DNA of 64,000 nt, from assembly GCA_934047225.1 (NCBI GenBank), contig OW204009.1, forward strand, positions 16,256,898 to 16,320,897, written 5' to 3'. Shown piece after piece: positions 46,012 through 55,054 of this stretch (its first letter is position 1; each line of letters starts with the position of its first letter). A program made the position numbers and the translations under genes. A model generated the notes under the pieces. It was not told the origin of the DNA. It did no database searches and was given only the letters and a program-made list of their open reading frames with translations. The DNA is from Ypsolopha sequella. Its lineage: Eukaryota > Arthropoda > Insecta > Lepidoptera > Ypsolophidae.

Positions 46012-46667
46012 GTAAGTAATTTAAACATGTATTTACTGTGATATTTACAGAATAAAGCTCGCGGTAAATAAAATTTCAACCTTACCATGAAATATTTAGC
46101 GTTGTAGCGAGTAGTGTTGAAGTGTGAATATTTTGTCCATTGCAGGTTATAAAGCGTGTCACACATTGAGTTAGAATATTAATGCCGCAATGTATATTTT
46201 TTCAAACATTATCAACACGAACCTAATTGTGTCATAGTGCGGCCACTGGTCATGGCATTTTACACACATTGGCACAGTGCCATGACGTGTTTAGTTTTTT
46301 ACATCTAAGCTTCATAGAAATACGGTGTTATTTTGACTGTATGAAGACGGGTGAATCTATGTGTGCGCCGCGTATGTTTACTAACTAGGTAATACTACGT
46401 TATTCCAAAAAGTGGCGACAGAGGTTCTCGTATAAAATTTGTGTCAAGCCATCCCCGTGGTGTTTATAGTTGTTGTACAGGATCATTTACAACTCAATGC
46501 ATTAAAGAACACAACATTGCTAAAAAATCCTAATTCACATCAAAACGTTGTTGCGTAATGTCATAAATTACATTTTTAGTGCATAATTTATTCAAAAGTA
46601 AGAAAAACAAAAATAAGTTGTAAGATTTATGTTCTTATTGCGAAATCCATCGCTTTGAATACTTTAA

Positions 46668-46847
46668 TTATTATTAGAGTGCATTACCAGATAGAAATCA
46701 ATCAGAAACAAATTTAATAGCACAAATATTTGTAAGCAGTAGGTCGCAGGTTCAAATCCTGGCCCGGGGAATTTTTTCAAAAATATTTGTGCTTTTAAGT
46801 TGGTTTCTGATTGATTTCTAGCTGGTAATGCACTTTAATAATAATAA
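46668..46847. repeat. Palindromic, head-truncated copy of the tRNA-like SINE (intron 4)
   Basis: The SINE tail appears twice in inverted orientation (about 46668-46733 and 46781-46847) around a short centre that keeps only the T arm (aggtcgcaggttcaaatcct). It ends about 48 bp before exon 5. Confidence 0.75.
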
Positions 46848-46894
46848 GTTGTAAGTTTGGAAACGAGCTGTGACGCAACAACCAATATTCTCAG

Positions 46895-47020
46895 AACGAA
46901 CCGGTGCAGGAAGTCTGCGCCAGTCAAGAAGCCCGGCTCGAAGCCGCGTCGGAACGCCGCCATGATGGACCGACCGACGCCATATGGGTATCGCTGTCCC
47001 GACTGCGATAAATATTTCGA
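46895..47020 (+). CDS. ZAD-ZNF exon 5: basic linker and start of finger 4
   Basis: Acceptor aatattctcag, frame TNRCRKSAPVKKPGSKPRRN (basic, possible nuclear localisation signal), then GYRCPDCDKYFE, donor gtaagt. It supplies the two cysteines of finger 4; histidines come from exon 6. 126 nt, phase 2 to 2, so it could be skipped without a frame change, though finger 4 would be lost. Confidence 0.85.
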
Positions 47021-47127
47021 GTAAGTGTTGTTTATTTATTTATTTATTTACAATCCCCTATCATATATCTTTACAGGATGCATCCTAATGCGATAGACAA
47101 GGTAACATTAATAACAACAATATACAA

Positions 47128-47640
47128 TAAAAATCGGACTCGCACGACGGGTTCCGTACTATTATCTTTAAAAACGGCAAAAAACACATGTCTGTTGTAT
47201 GCACGGAGCAATAAAGAAGAGAAGTTGCCGATAGTTCATTTCTCCAGGGAAAACTGTGTGACACTGCGCAGGGTAGAAGGTACGGGGAAGGTTAGCTCCG
47301 CCGATCCACCAATCACAAAGCACTTGCCACCAATCGCAATCGCTCCTTTTAGTGACGTCATGGCCCAATTGATCGTAACATGGCTTAATTCATACACCAA
47401 CTCCTCTTCCTTATTGCTTCGTGGTTGTATGGGAGCCCCCTTAAATATTTATTTTATTCTATTTTTTAGTATTTGTTGTTACAGCGGCAACAGAAATACA
47501 TCATCTGTGAAAATTTCAACTGTCTAACTATCACGGTTCATGAGATACATCTTGGTGACAGACGGACAGACAGACGGACAGCGAAGTCTCAGTAATAGGG
47601 TCCCGTTAGTTACCCTTGGGTACGGAACCCTAAAAATCAG
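47128..47640 (+). repeat. Widespread lepidopteran interspersed repeat with nested hAT MITE (intron 5)
   Basis: From aatcggactcgcacgac to gggtacggaaccctaaaaa. Interrupted at 47202-47423. The uninterrupted relative at 56050-56360 shows the empty site. Confidence 0.85.
47202..47423. mobile_element. hAT-type MITE, 222 bp, 8-bp target duplication
   Basis: Flanked by gttgtatg at 47194-47201 and 47424-47431. Its ends are 26-bp imperfect inverted repeats (cacggagcaataaagaagag). An 8-bp duplication is diagnostic of hAT-type insertion. No coding capacity. Confidence 0.88.
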
Positions 47641-49396
47641 CTGTTCCATATAAAAGGTACATACCTAGTCGACCAATACATTAAACAGTATCACGTATCA
47701 CGTAAACTCGTATCACGGTTATAGAGATACAGCCTGGTGACAGACGGACAGACAGACAGACGGAAAGCGGAGTTTTGGTTATAGGGTCCCGTTGGTTACC
47801 TTAGGGTACGGAACTCTAAAAAAGGGTCGTAAATAAAAGCTTGTAATAAAAATCAGGATGTTCAATTTATGAATGTTACTGCTTTAAATACTAATCTACC
47901 GAAAACTTGTGTGCTAATTATATGAAAACTACCGAATGAAATACTGAAAATTCCGAAAACTACTGTCAGCTATTTTTATCGTAGATCTCCGAATATTTTT
48001 TTTTGTATGTCATGAATTCTGTTAAAACTAGACACCTCGCCTCGCTCCGCTTCGCTCGGCTCCTTATTTTATCTTACATATAAACCTAACACGCTCCTCG
48101 CTTCGCTCGTCGTCGCACCTATTTTTGACTTTTGGTTCATAAGTTCTTTCGTAAGTTTAACGAAACAAGCGAAGGTATACAAAGAAGTCACGCACACTTA
48201 GCAACAGTCTAAGAGCATGCGCTAAAGTGCCACAAGCCTTGTGGTATTTTAACCAATTGTACTAAAATACCGCACTGTATACATTCCCTAAAAAAATATA
48301 TACCAAGTTTTGCCTACGAAAATGACATCTTTGACGTAAGTATACTTCAGCGTGATTAGCACACAAATTCACATTGCATATAGAATACGGTTATGTGGAT
48401 GCTTACTGTCAAATTAGTTCCACATACCCTGCGGTCCGTAATAGAATTACATAGATAAAAGCTATGAATGAATTAAAGTGTGAGCGATGACTGGTCCGTA
48501 ATTTGTGAGCTAGCAAACGATGTGAAAGATAGCTTATGATTCGGACCGCATTAAAAAAGATACATCTTAACCATAACCTCTTATCACAGAATACAATACG
48601 ATTATTTGATTTTATTTCGTCAAAGTGCCGTGATTCGTGATGGAACAAGAAGAGTTTGTAGCACTGTTCTTTAACGTAGACTCAGATAGCGACGAAAAAA
48701 TATATATACGAGTACATATAAATTCTTCCTTTACGACGAAAAGTTCCACACGACTTTTTATTTGTTTCTCTCATGGCCGAATAAAACATATACTATGGTT
48801 TGTCTGATCTGAACTGCTGAAATAATGGAGCGAAAACAATTTTTGACATTCCATTCCGTTCAACGCTCACATCGCCTCACCTCCGTCGCATGAGCCATGA
48901 AAGTCATACGAATGAATGAACGCATTTGCTTCACTCATGGATTATTAGCTATTCACCTCATTCATTCGTAATCGATTTTAGCGAAATAATTCTATTTCGG
49001 AACGCGGGGATAGAGAGCACTGTGTGTTTGTGTCTCTTAGCTTGTCAGTTCACATACAAATAATTGAATAATATCTTATTTTCATTGAAAAGTTAAAGCA
49101 ATGGGTGTTTGTGAGGCTTTCGGATGTAAAGGAAAGGGAACTTGAACGACCCTCGCAACGAGGCATCTCTTTTCTTTAGCTCTTCCTTCTACTGAGCGAT
49201 ACATGACGAATACACCAACAAAAAAAGCCACAAAAGTCTTTAGATGTGGAATGCAAATAGTAGTTTATGCTACAAGGGCGCAAAGGAATAAATTACGAGG
49301 ACGATTTAAAACACGAGCGTAGCGAGTGTTTTAAACGTAACCGAGTAATTTATTGCTCTTACGCCCGTGTATCATACTACGTTTTTCAATGCATAT
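47641..49396 (+). other. Intron 5 middle: repeats, one short unassigned ORF
   Basis: A partial copy of the same interspersed repeat is at 47720-47825. The gcctcgctccgcttcgctcg repeat (partner of 10011) is at 48033-48140. An ORF from 48642 begins MEQEEFVALFFNVDSDSDEK and is about 55 codons, of no known family. 49078-49262 is an inverted relative of 56730-56945. Confidence 0.5.
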
Positions 49397-49650
49397 TGTG
49401 AGGAAATAAAACAAATATAATTTTGTGAACTTTAAATTGTAATTGGCTCAAAAGGACTGTATCCAGAGCCGTTAAACAGTGTAAAAAAAGTATAACATCT
49501 ATGGTACACAGGAAAGTCTGCAGGTTAGCCAACCATTGTAAATAAATTGAAAAAATAATAATAATAAAGCCCTAGGGCAAAATAATCGACTTTTTGTTCG
49601 GTTTTGATGCATAAAAACTGGGCCTTTACGAGCACATGCATTGAAAAATA
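49397..49650. repeat. Right copy of the 255-bp inverted repeat pair (intron 5)
   Basis: Reverse complement of 45603-45857. It lies inside another repeat whose two halves (49078-49262 and 49663-49730) are contiguous, inverted, at about 56650-56945, so this segment was inserted into it. Confidence 0.8.
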
Positions 49651-50092
49651 ACATATATCTTCGTCTTTTACAAGAGCGTGAGAAGACACAAACACTCAGC
49701 GCCCTCTACCGCAAAAGCTTTCTGTTTTCTTTCCCATTGGGCCGCTGTACGTACAGTACGCGCGCGAGTTCATGTCCATCCTGAGGAATGCGGTAGTGTG
49801 ACCTAATCAATTATGATAATGTCGATAATTAATGAAGAGGTTCCATTTTTCGCTTCTGTTTGAATTCTAGACAATGTTCTTTTAGTAAGTCAGTGTAACG
49901 GGCCGCTCGATCTAAAGAATTGTTACGGGAAAAGCGAATTTATTCTCTTTTTTCTCTTCGACACACATCTGTAGGACATTTCTCGCCATTTCACGTGCTT
50001 GTTTATGTATTATAAAAGGTTTTTTCCTACCTGAATTTCCTGGAAGTGGGTTAGTCATGGTTTATTCACGATAAACTTTCACGTTTGTTCAA

Positions 50093-50378
50093 GCGCTTAT
50101 CGATACCGTTTTCAAGAAATTGATACTTGTCGTTGTTGGTTCTTGATGGAACATTTGAAACATCTTGTCAATAGAACACATTCTTGGTAACTGTTCCACT
50201 TTTATATGTATATTACACTAGCGACCGGTTTCGTTATAATAGCATCGTCAGGCTATTGGATACGAATCATGAGATGGAAAATGTATTTCGTCTTTGTTTA
50301 CATTTGTGATGTGATGACATGTTTACCAAGAATGTGTTTTATTGACAAGATGATACCGTTTTCGGTATCGATAAGCGC
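50093..50378. repeat. Foldback element upstream of the duplicated exon
   Basis: Outer arms gcgcttatcgatacc / ggtatcgataagcgc and inner arms cttgtcaatagaacacattc / its complement near 50320-50348. Non-coding. Confidence 0.8.
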
Positions 50379-50549
50379 GCGTCACAACCGTCAAGACAAC
50401 ACTCGACTGCAGAATAATGCGGCGAGGTAGGTGAAGGTGGGACGAGCTGCCCCCGCGCGTCGCCTCTGGCCCCGATGGACATGAACTCGCGCGCGCACTC
50501 TACAGTGAACGGATCGCGTATCGCTCACTAACAGCAATGTACTATGCAG

Positions 50550-50660
50550 GACAAAGAACCAGCGATGGAAGCACGTGCAAAGCGTTCACTGCGCCGGCAA
50601 CACATGCGCCGACTGCGGCAGGAGCTTCCCCTTCAGCAGAAACCTCGCCCGGCACCGACT
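50550..50660 (+). CDS. ZAD-ZNF exon 6a: end of finger 4, start of finger 5
   Basis: Acceptor tactatgcag, frame (E)TKNQRWKHVQSVHCAGNTCA and DCGRSFPFSRNLARHRL, donor gtacgt. It gives the two histidines of finger 4 (CPDC...HVQSVH) and the cysteines and first histidine of finger 5. 111 nt, phase 2 to 2. A second version follows after 33 nt. The donor gtacgt is weaker than the gtaagt of 6b. Confidence 0.82.
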
Positions 50661-50693
50661 GTACGTAGCTCTTAGGTTCAATGTATTGTGCAG

Positions 50694-50804
50694 GACAAAG
50701 AACCAGCGGTGGAAGCACGTGCAACGCGCGCACCGCGCCGGCAACACGTGCACCGACTGCGGCAGGAGCTTCGCCTTCAGTAATAACCTCGCCCGGCACC
50801 GACT
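50694..50804 (+). CDS. ZAD-ZNF exon 6b: duplicated alternative of exon 6a
   Basis: Acceptor tattgtgcag, frame (E)TKNQRWKHVQRAHRAGNTCT and DCGRSFAFSNNLARHRL, donor gtaagt. Same length and phase as 6a, about 90% identical. Differences fall in the finger 4 tail (SVHC vs RAHR) and the finger 5 helix start (PFSRN vs AFSNN). Splicing 6a to 6b would break finger 5, and the 33-nt gap is too short for a normal intron, so the two are probably mutually exclusive. Confidence 0.82.
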
Positions 50805-50879
50805 GTAAGTAGCTGTCAGGTTCAATGTTACCTTGACATAACATTTTTTTAGCACAAACCCCGTATCCTTCACGCTTTT

Positions 50880-51715
50880 ACACTACACTACACACACATA
50901 ATTCAGGTAAACCATCACCATACACTTTTTGACACTAAATAAACTACAGTACTCTCTCTCCCTCAACACGCACCCCCTCTTACTCATTTACACTCCGTCC
51001 ACAACACACTACACCTCAGTAAACCTCAACCATACACTAAACAGACAATGATAGAATCTCCTTCAACACACCCTTTCTTTTACTTACACTCCATCCACAT
51101 ACATGCCCACCCTCATATACTCGTAATATTGGAAAACCATCACCACACACCTTTTAACAACAAACAAACAATCATACTCTCTCTCCCTCAACACGCCCTT
51201 TTTCTTACTTACTTACACTTCCTCCACATACACACTACACACATGTGTCGGGTAAACTTAAACTATACACTTTTTGACACTACACAATCAATCGTACTGT
51301 CTCTCCACCAACACGCAACTTTTCTTACTTACACTTACTACACATACACACTACACACATAGTCCAGGTAAACTTATACTATACACTTTTTGACACTACA
51401 CAAACAATAGTACTCTCTCTCCCTCAACACGCACCTTCTCTTACTAATTTACACTCCTTCTACAACACGCTACACACATAATCCAGCAGGTAAACCCAAG
51501 CCATACACTAAACAAACAATAGTTGACTCTCCCTCGACACATCCTCAGCCTTTCTTTTACTCACTTACACTCCATGCACATACACACTACACACACATTA
51601 TTCAGGTAAACCTCTCACCTTTTGACACTAAACAAACAACCTTTCTCTCTCCCCAAACTGCACTTTTTACTCATTTGCATACACTCCCTCCACATACACA
51701 CTACACACACATAAT
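50880..51715. repeat. Degenerate tandem array of about 110-bp units, about seven copies (intron 6)
   Basis: Each unit contains acactttttgacacta, actctctctccctcaacacg, cttacactcc, acacactacacacat and caggtaaac. Pyrimidine/CA-rich. Confidence 0.75.
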
Positions 51716-52050
51716 TCTGGTAGAACGCTGGCCTCTCAATCTTGAGACTCAGGTTTGATCCTGGTCGAACATGCACCAATGAGTTTTCGGAATTTATGTT
51801 CATAGTACTTGTATTTAATACCTAATACTTACCACTTGCTGAACGGTGAAGTAAACCATCGTGAGGAAACCTGCATGATCTAAAAAGCCTGTATTTGTGC
51901 CTGAAGTATGGCGATAGGGTTCACGACCTATCTCGTTGGGACGTCATAATCGTCGGTGAAACGCGGATGTATCGAGTGTGAACTGTAACTTGCATTTCAC
52001 AGTTCACACTTGGGAACACCTTTGACACCCCCTCGGTGATTCACGTGAGA
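51716..52050 (+). repeat. tRNA-derived SINE of a common lepidopteran family (intron 6)
   Basis: A box-like tggtagaacgctggcc and B box-like aggtttgatcc are followed by ccatcgtgaggaaacctgca, a hallmark of lepidopteran SINEs. The end shares words with 5105-5160. Confidence 0.7.
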
Positions 52051-52170
52051 TATATATTAAGCAGCGTTAGCTGCGATGGTGTGGCCACTTCTCTAGAATG
52101 CCCAACGAGAGTGTAGCGAAGCGCATTTTATTTTCGGTACTCCTAAGGGCAAACGTAAACCTGCGGACCT

Positions 52171-52373
52171 GTTATGTATGTTTAGTTGCCAACTGGACTG
52201 GGTGCCTATCATAAAAAATAGATATAATATCGAATTCCGATTGTCTAAGGATATGTTCGCACTTGAAGTGACGACTCAGTTCATAAATAGTTCAATACCC
52301 ACTAAAGGCAATTTTGAAAGTTCAGTTTTTGATGATAGGCACCCAGTCCAGTTGGCAACCAAAGATACATAAC
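52171..52373. mobile_element. MITE with 42-bp inverted repeats (intron 6)
   Basis: Arms 52171-52212 and 52332-52373 (ttgccaactggactgggtgc) with two mismatches. 203 bp, non-coding. Confidence 0.88.
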
Positions 52374-52380
52374 AGAGGGG

Positions 52381-52567
52381 CTGATATCTCAGGTACAAGG
52401 ATGTTCAGAAAAAGCATATAAAAAGATGCAACATTGAGCTTCCTAGCTTGGGAGCGTTGGCCAAAAATATCTCTGAGTGGAGAAAAATGGTGCGAAATAA
52501 CGTTTGTAATTTTGAAGATCTGAAAAGGCGCGATCTAGACCAAAAAATAGACCGCCTTCGAATGTAA
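52381..52567 (+). pseudogene. LINE polymerase C-terminal fragment (intron 6)
   Basis: Frame YKDVQKKHIKRCNIELPSLG, ALAKNISEWRKMVRNNVCNF, EDLKRRDLDQKIDRLRM, stop. The YKDV...CNI...W...A...WR..V pattern is the C-terminal end of a LINE-encoded polymerase. No catalytic part present. Confidence 0.55.
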
Positions 52568-52615
52568 CGTACAACCACAAAATAACCACATACAGAAGGT
52601 TCACTCCGCATAACT

Positions 52616-52748
52616 AGCGAAAACAGGCGCACGCACACATAGACGCGTACGTACGACGATCTGGGAGATACTCGGGTGAATGCCAATACGACATTCTGCC
52701 GAGATCATCATACGTACGCGTCTATGCATGTGTGCGTCTGTTTTCGCT
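52616..52748. repeat. Foldback, about 47-bp arms (intron 6)
   Basis: agcgaaaacaggcgcacgca...gacgcgtacgta and its inverted copy with a few mismatches. Confidence 0.8.
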
Positions 52749-52809
52749 CTGTCGTCGAATCGGCCTTCTGGTAGTATCTATTTTGTGGTACAACTATAAT
52801 AACAATATC

Positions 52810-52886
52810 CTTAAGTGCCACTTCTGCAAGCGCGCTTTTACGGCAAAGATTGGGGATATATAGAAGTCATCTAAGAGCGTACTAGC
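52810..52886 (+). pseudogene. Relic C2H2 finger exon (intron 6)
   Basis: Frame LKCHFCKRAFTAKIG has the CxxC and aromatic of a finger. One base out of frame, IYRSHLRAY follows, restoring C-x2-C-xn-H-x3 with the last His replaced by Tyr. The frameshift, H-to-Y change and lack of good splice sites mark it as a dead duplicate of a finger exon of this gene. Confidence 0.5.
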
Positions 52887-52979
52887 GAAGCTCTTGCGAG
52901 TAGCAGGAATGAAGTCGCGTGGTCGAAACCGTTCAGGATGACATCATCATATTCACCATATACTTTTTGACACTAAACT

Positions 52980-53325
52980 ATAGGTTGTCAACTTCGTGCC
53001 TACCGCGTCCACGGGGTGCAGGGGTTGGGGGGTACGAAGTAGCACGCGACTTATTATGCAGGGCCGTGTGCAAGGCATTGCAAGTACACAAGTATGACAT
53101 TGACAACTTTAAAATATCATAGAGTCTACAAAAGAGATCCATTATACATCGGTTTATACTACCCTTATCTATGGAGCGACCTCCCCGGACACTGGCCATC
53201 CGCCTTGGTCCGCCCAAGCGTCATGCTCGGTCACCCTCCCGCCACACCATCCGCATCCCCTCCGAGACCCCGCCCGCGAACCCCTATACCCCGTGGGCGC
53301 AGTAGGCACGAAGTTGACAACCTAT
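52980..53325. mobile_element. MITE with about 47-bp inverted repeats, 24 bp before exon 7
   Basis: Arms ataggttgtcaacttcgtgc and complement (52980-53026, 53279-53325). GC-rich inside. It ends only 24 bp before exon 7, so the branch point and polypyrimidine tract of that exon are partly element-derived. Confidence 0.85.
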
Positions 53326-53349
53326 AACAATTCGCATTAAATATTCCAG

Positions 53350-53553
53350 AGTGCACAGCGGCCCTCAGCCGCGCGAGGAATGCCCCGTGTGCCGTAAACA
53401 GATCCGCGTTGACCTCATGAAGGCGCATGCGCGCATACACACAGAGAGACAGACGCACTCGTGCGAGGAGTGCGACAAAACGTTTGTCTCTCTCGCGTCC
53501 TACGAGCACCATCTCAAGTATTCGGTAGCGCACAGTTCGCAAGATCTACTCAC
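53350..53553 (+). CDS. ZAD-ZNF exon 7: end of finger 5, fingers 6 and 7
   Basis: Acceptor aatattccag. Frame (L)VHSGPQPREECPVCRKQIRV, DLMKAHARIHTERQTHSCEE, CDKTFVSLASYEHHLKYSVA, HSSQDLL, donor gtgagt. VH completes finger 5 as C-x2-C-x12-H-x3-H. Finger 6 CPVC...HARIH. Finger 7 CEEC...H with unusually spaced histidines (HHLKYSVAH). 204 nt, phase 2 to 2. Confidence 0.85.
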
Positions 53554-53674
53554 GTGAGTACAAGCGAATCCAAGCAATGAGACCTATGGGAGAGAGCGAG
53601 ACGAATGTATTTTTAGGGTGCCGTAGTACCTAAAAGGTACAAAAGGAACCTTTATAGGAGACTCCGTCCGTCCG

Positions 53675-53970
53675 TATTGTTGCCTACAGCCACGAATGTA
53701 TTGTTCCCCACCCACGAATGTATTGTTGCCCACAGCCACAAATGTGTTGATGCCCACAGCCACAAATGTGTTATTGCCCACAGCCACAAATGTGTTGTTG
53801 CTTACAGCCACAAAATGTTTTGTAGCCTACAGCCACAAATGTTTTGTTGCCCACAGCCACGAATGTTTTGTTGCCCACAGCCACGAATGTTTTGTTGCCC
53901 ACAGCCACGAATGTTTTGTTGCCCACAGCCACGAAATGTTTTGTTGCCCACAGCCACGAATGTTTTGTTG
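53675..53970 (+). repeat. Minisatellite of 3' splice sites, twelve 22-25-bp units
   Basis: The unit ttttgttgcccacagccacgaatg is a copy of the last intron bases plus first exon bases of exon 8 (ttttgttgcccacag/ccacaaatg). Eleven of twelve units keep the AG. The polypyrimidine-poor but AG-containing context is repeated immediately before the true acceptor at 53977. Confidence 0.9.
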
Positions 53971-53977
53971 CCCACAG

Positions 53978-54089
53978 CCACAAATGCCCGCACTGCAACA
54001 AGGGTTACCGGTCTAGCGGCGAGCTACGAGACCATGTCAACTACACACACAAGGGCACCACGCTACACAAGTGTCCTGTCTGCGGGAAG
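53978..54089 (+). CDS. ZAD-ZNF exon 8: finger 8 and start of finger 9
   Basis: Acceptor gttgcccacag, frame (T)HKCPHCNKGYRSSGELRDHV, NYTHKGTTLHKCPVCGK, donor gtaata. Finger 8 is complete; finger 9 gets its cysteines here. 112 nt, phase 2 to 0. Using the AG one unit upstream would add eight residues (HECFVAHS) in frame; the next one up is out of frame and runs into TAG. Confidence 0.83.
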
Positions 54090-54841
54090 GTAATAATACA
54101 AAACAATATTCTTTGATGCACACCGAAAAACCAACTGAATCGATAATTTCATAAGTAAAAGCAGGGTACAGTAGGCGGTCTTATCACTAAAACGGGATCT
54201 CTTCCAGATAACCCTTGGATGAAGGAACACTTAAAAGAAAAAAGAAAATGTGTAGGGGTGGTGTACTAATTAAATATATACAATTTTGCCAATAAGTCTA
54301 TTATAAAATTGAATAATATAATAACAGTTTATAATATATAAACTTACAGATATATTTATAAACACACGTACATGAATAATATATATACAAATAATTATAA
54401 AATATAATCCGGCTTTTATTTATAAATATTGATATATATAGTGGTATTTTTAAATTATATACATTAATTAATATGCAAATTGCATCAATCAATGCAACTG
54501 ATGCCGAGTCCAAGAGGACTCGAAATATATCTTGCTTCTATTAATAAATGTATATAATTTAAAAATATATACAAAAAATAAAACAATATAAATATGTATA
54601 AAAAGAACAGATAGAAAAGCAAAAAACAATTTGATCATAGTAAAAGATAATGCTGTTTAAAAGTAAATTAGAAACTCGCTATCGAAAGAAAAAAGCTAGC
54701 TGCCAATCCAACAGTGCTAAAATTCCGCTCCCTAAACAAGGGGCTGAATTCCCCAAAAAATTACATTGCAAATTTATGCTGCCAATTTAGAAAAAAAAAA
54801 CATTTATCTACCAAAATAATTAAAAAAAGCCTGCTCAATTC
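54090..54841 (+). other. Intron 8, first part: AT-rich, nothing recognised
   Basis: Strongly AT-rich with long atata runs; no gene or repeat family identified. Confidence 0.5.
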
Positions 54842-55027
54842 AATGTCTAGAAATAGCAATGAACTGTTTTTAAATAGCATTGTTTTCATAGACAACGTCA
54901 TGGATGTTTTTTAGTTTTGCTAAAAACGGCCGCTTTTGACATAAGTTGAAATTCTAGCTATAAATAGGCGTTGTTTCTCTAAACTCTTTGCTATGTAAAA
55001 ATAGTTTATTGCCAATTCTAGACATTT
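54842..55027. repeat. TIR MITE, copy 2 (intron 8)
   Basis: Same family as 9296-9466 in opposite orientation. Ends aatgtctagaaatagcaatg and complement. Confidence 0.82.
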
Positions 55028-55054
55028 AATTAAGCATATTTTCTAAGTAAGAAA

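Noticed and set aside
53677..54093. Cys/His-rich frames over 53677-53985 as a novel metal-binding repeat protein
   Set aside because: The repeat is a copied splice junction with 22-, 24- and 25-bp units that change frame. Only the last unit or two are in frame with exon 8.
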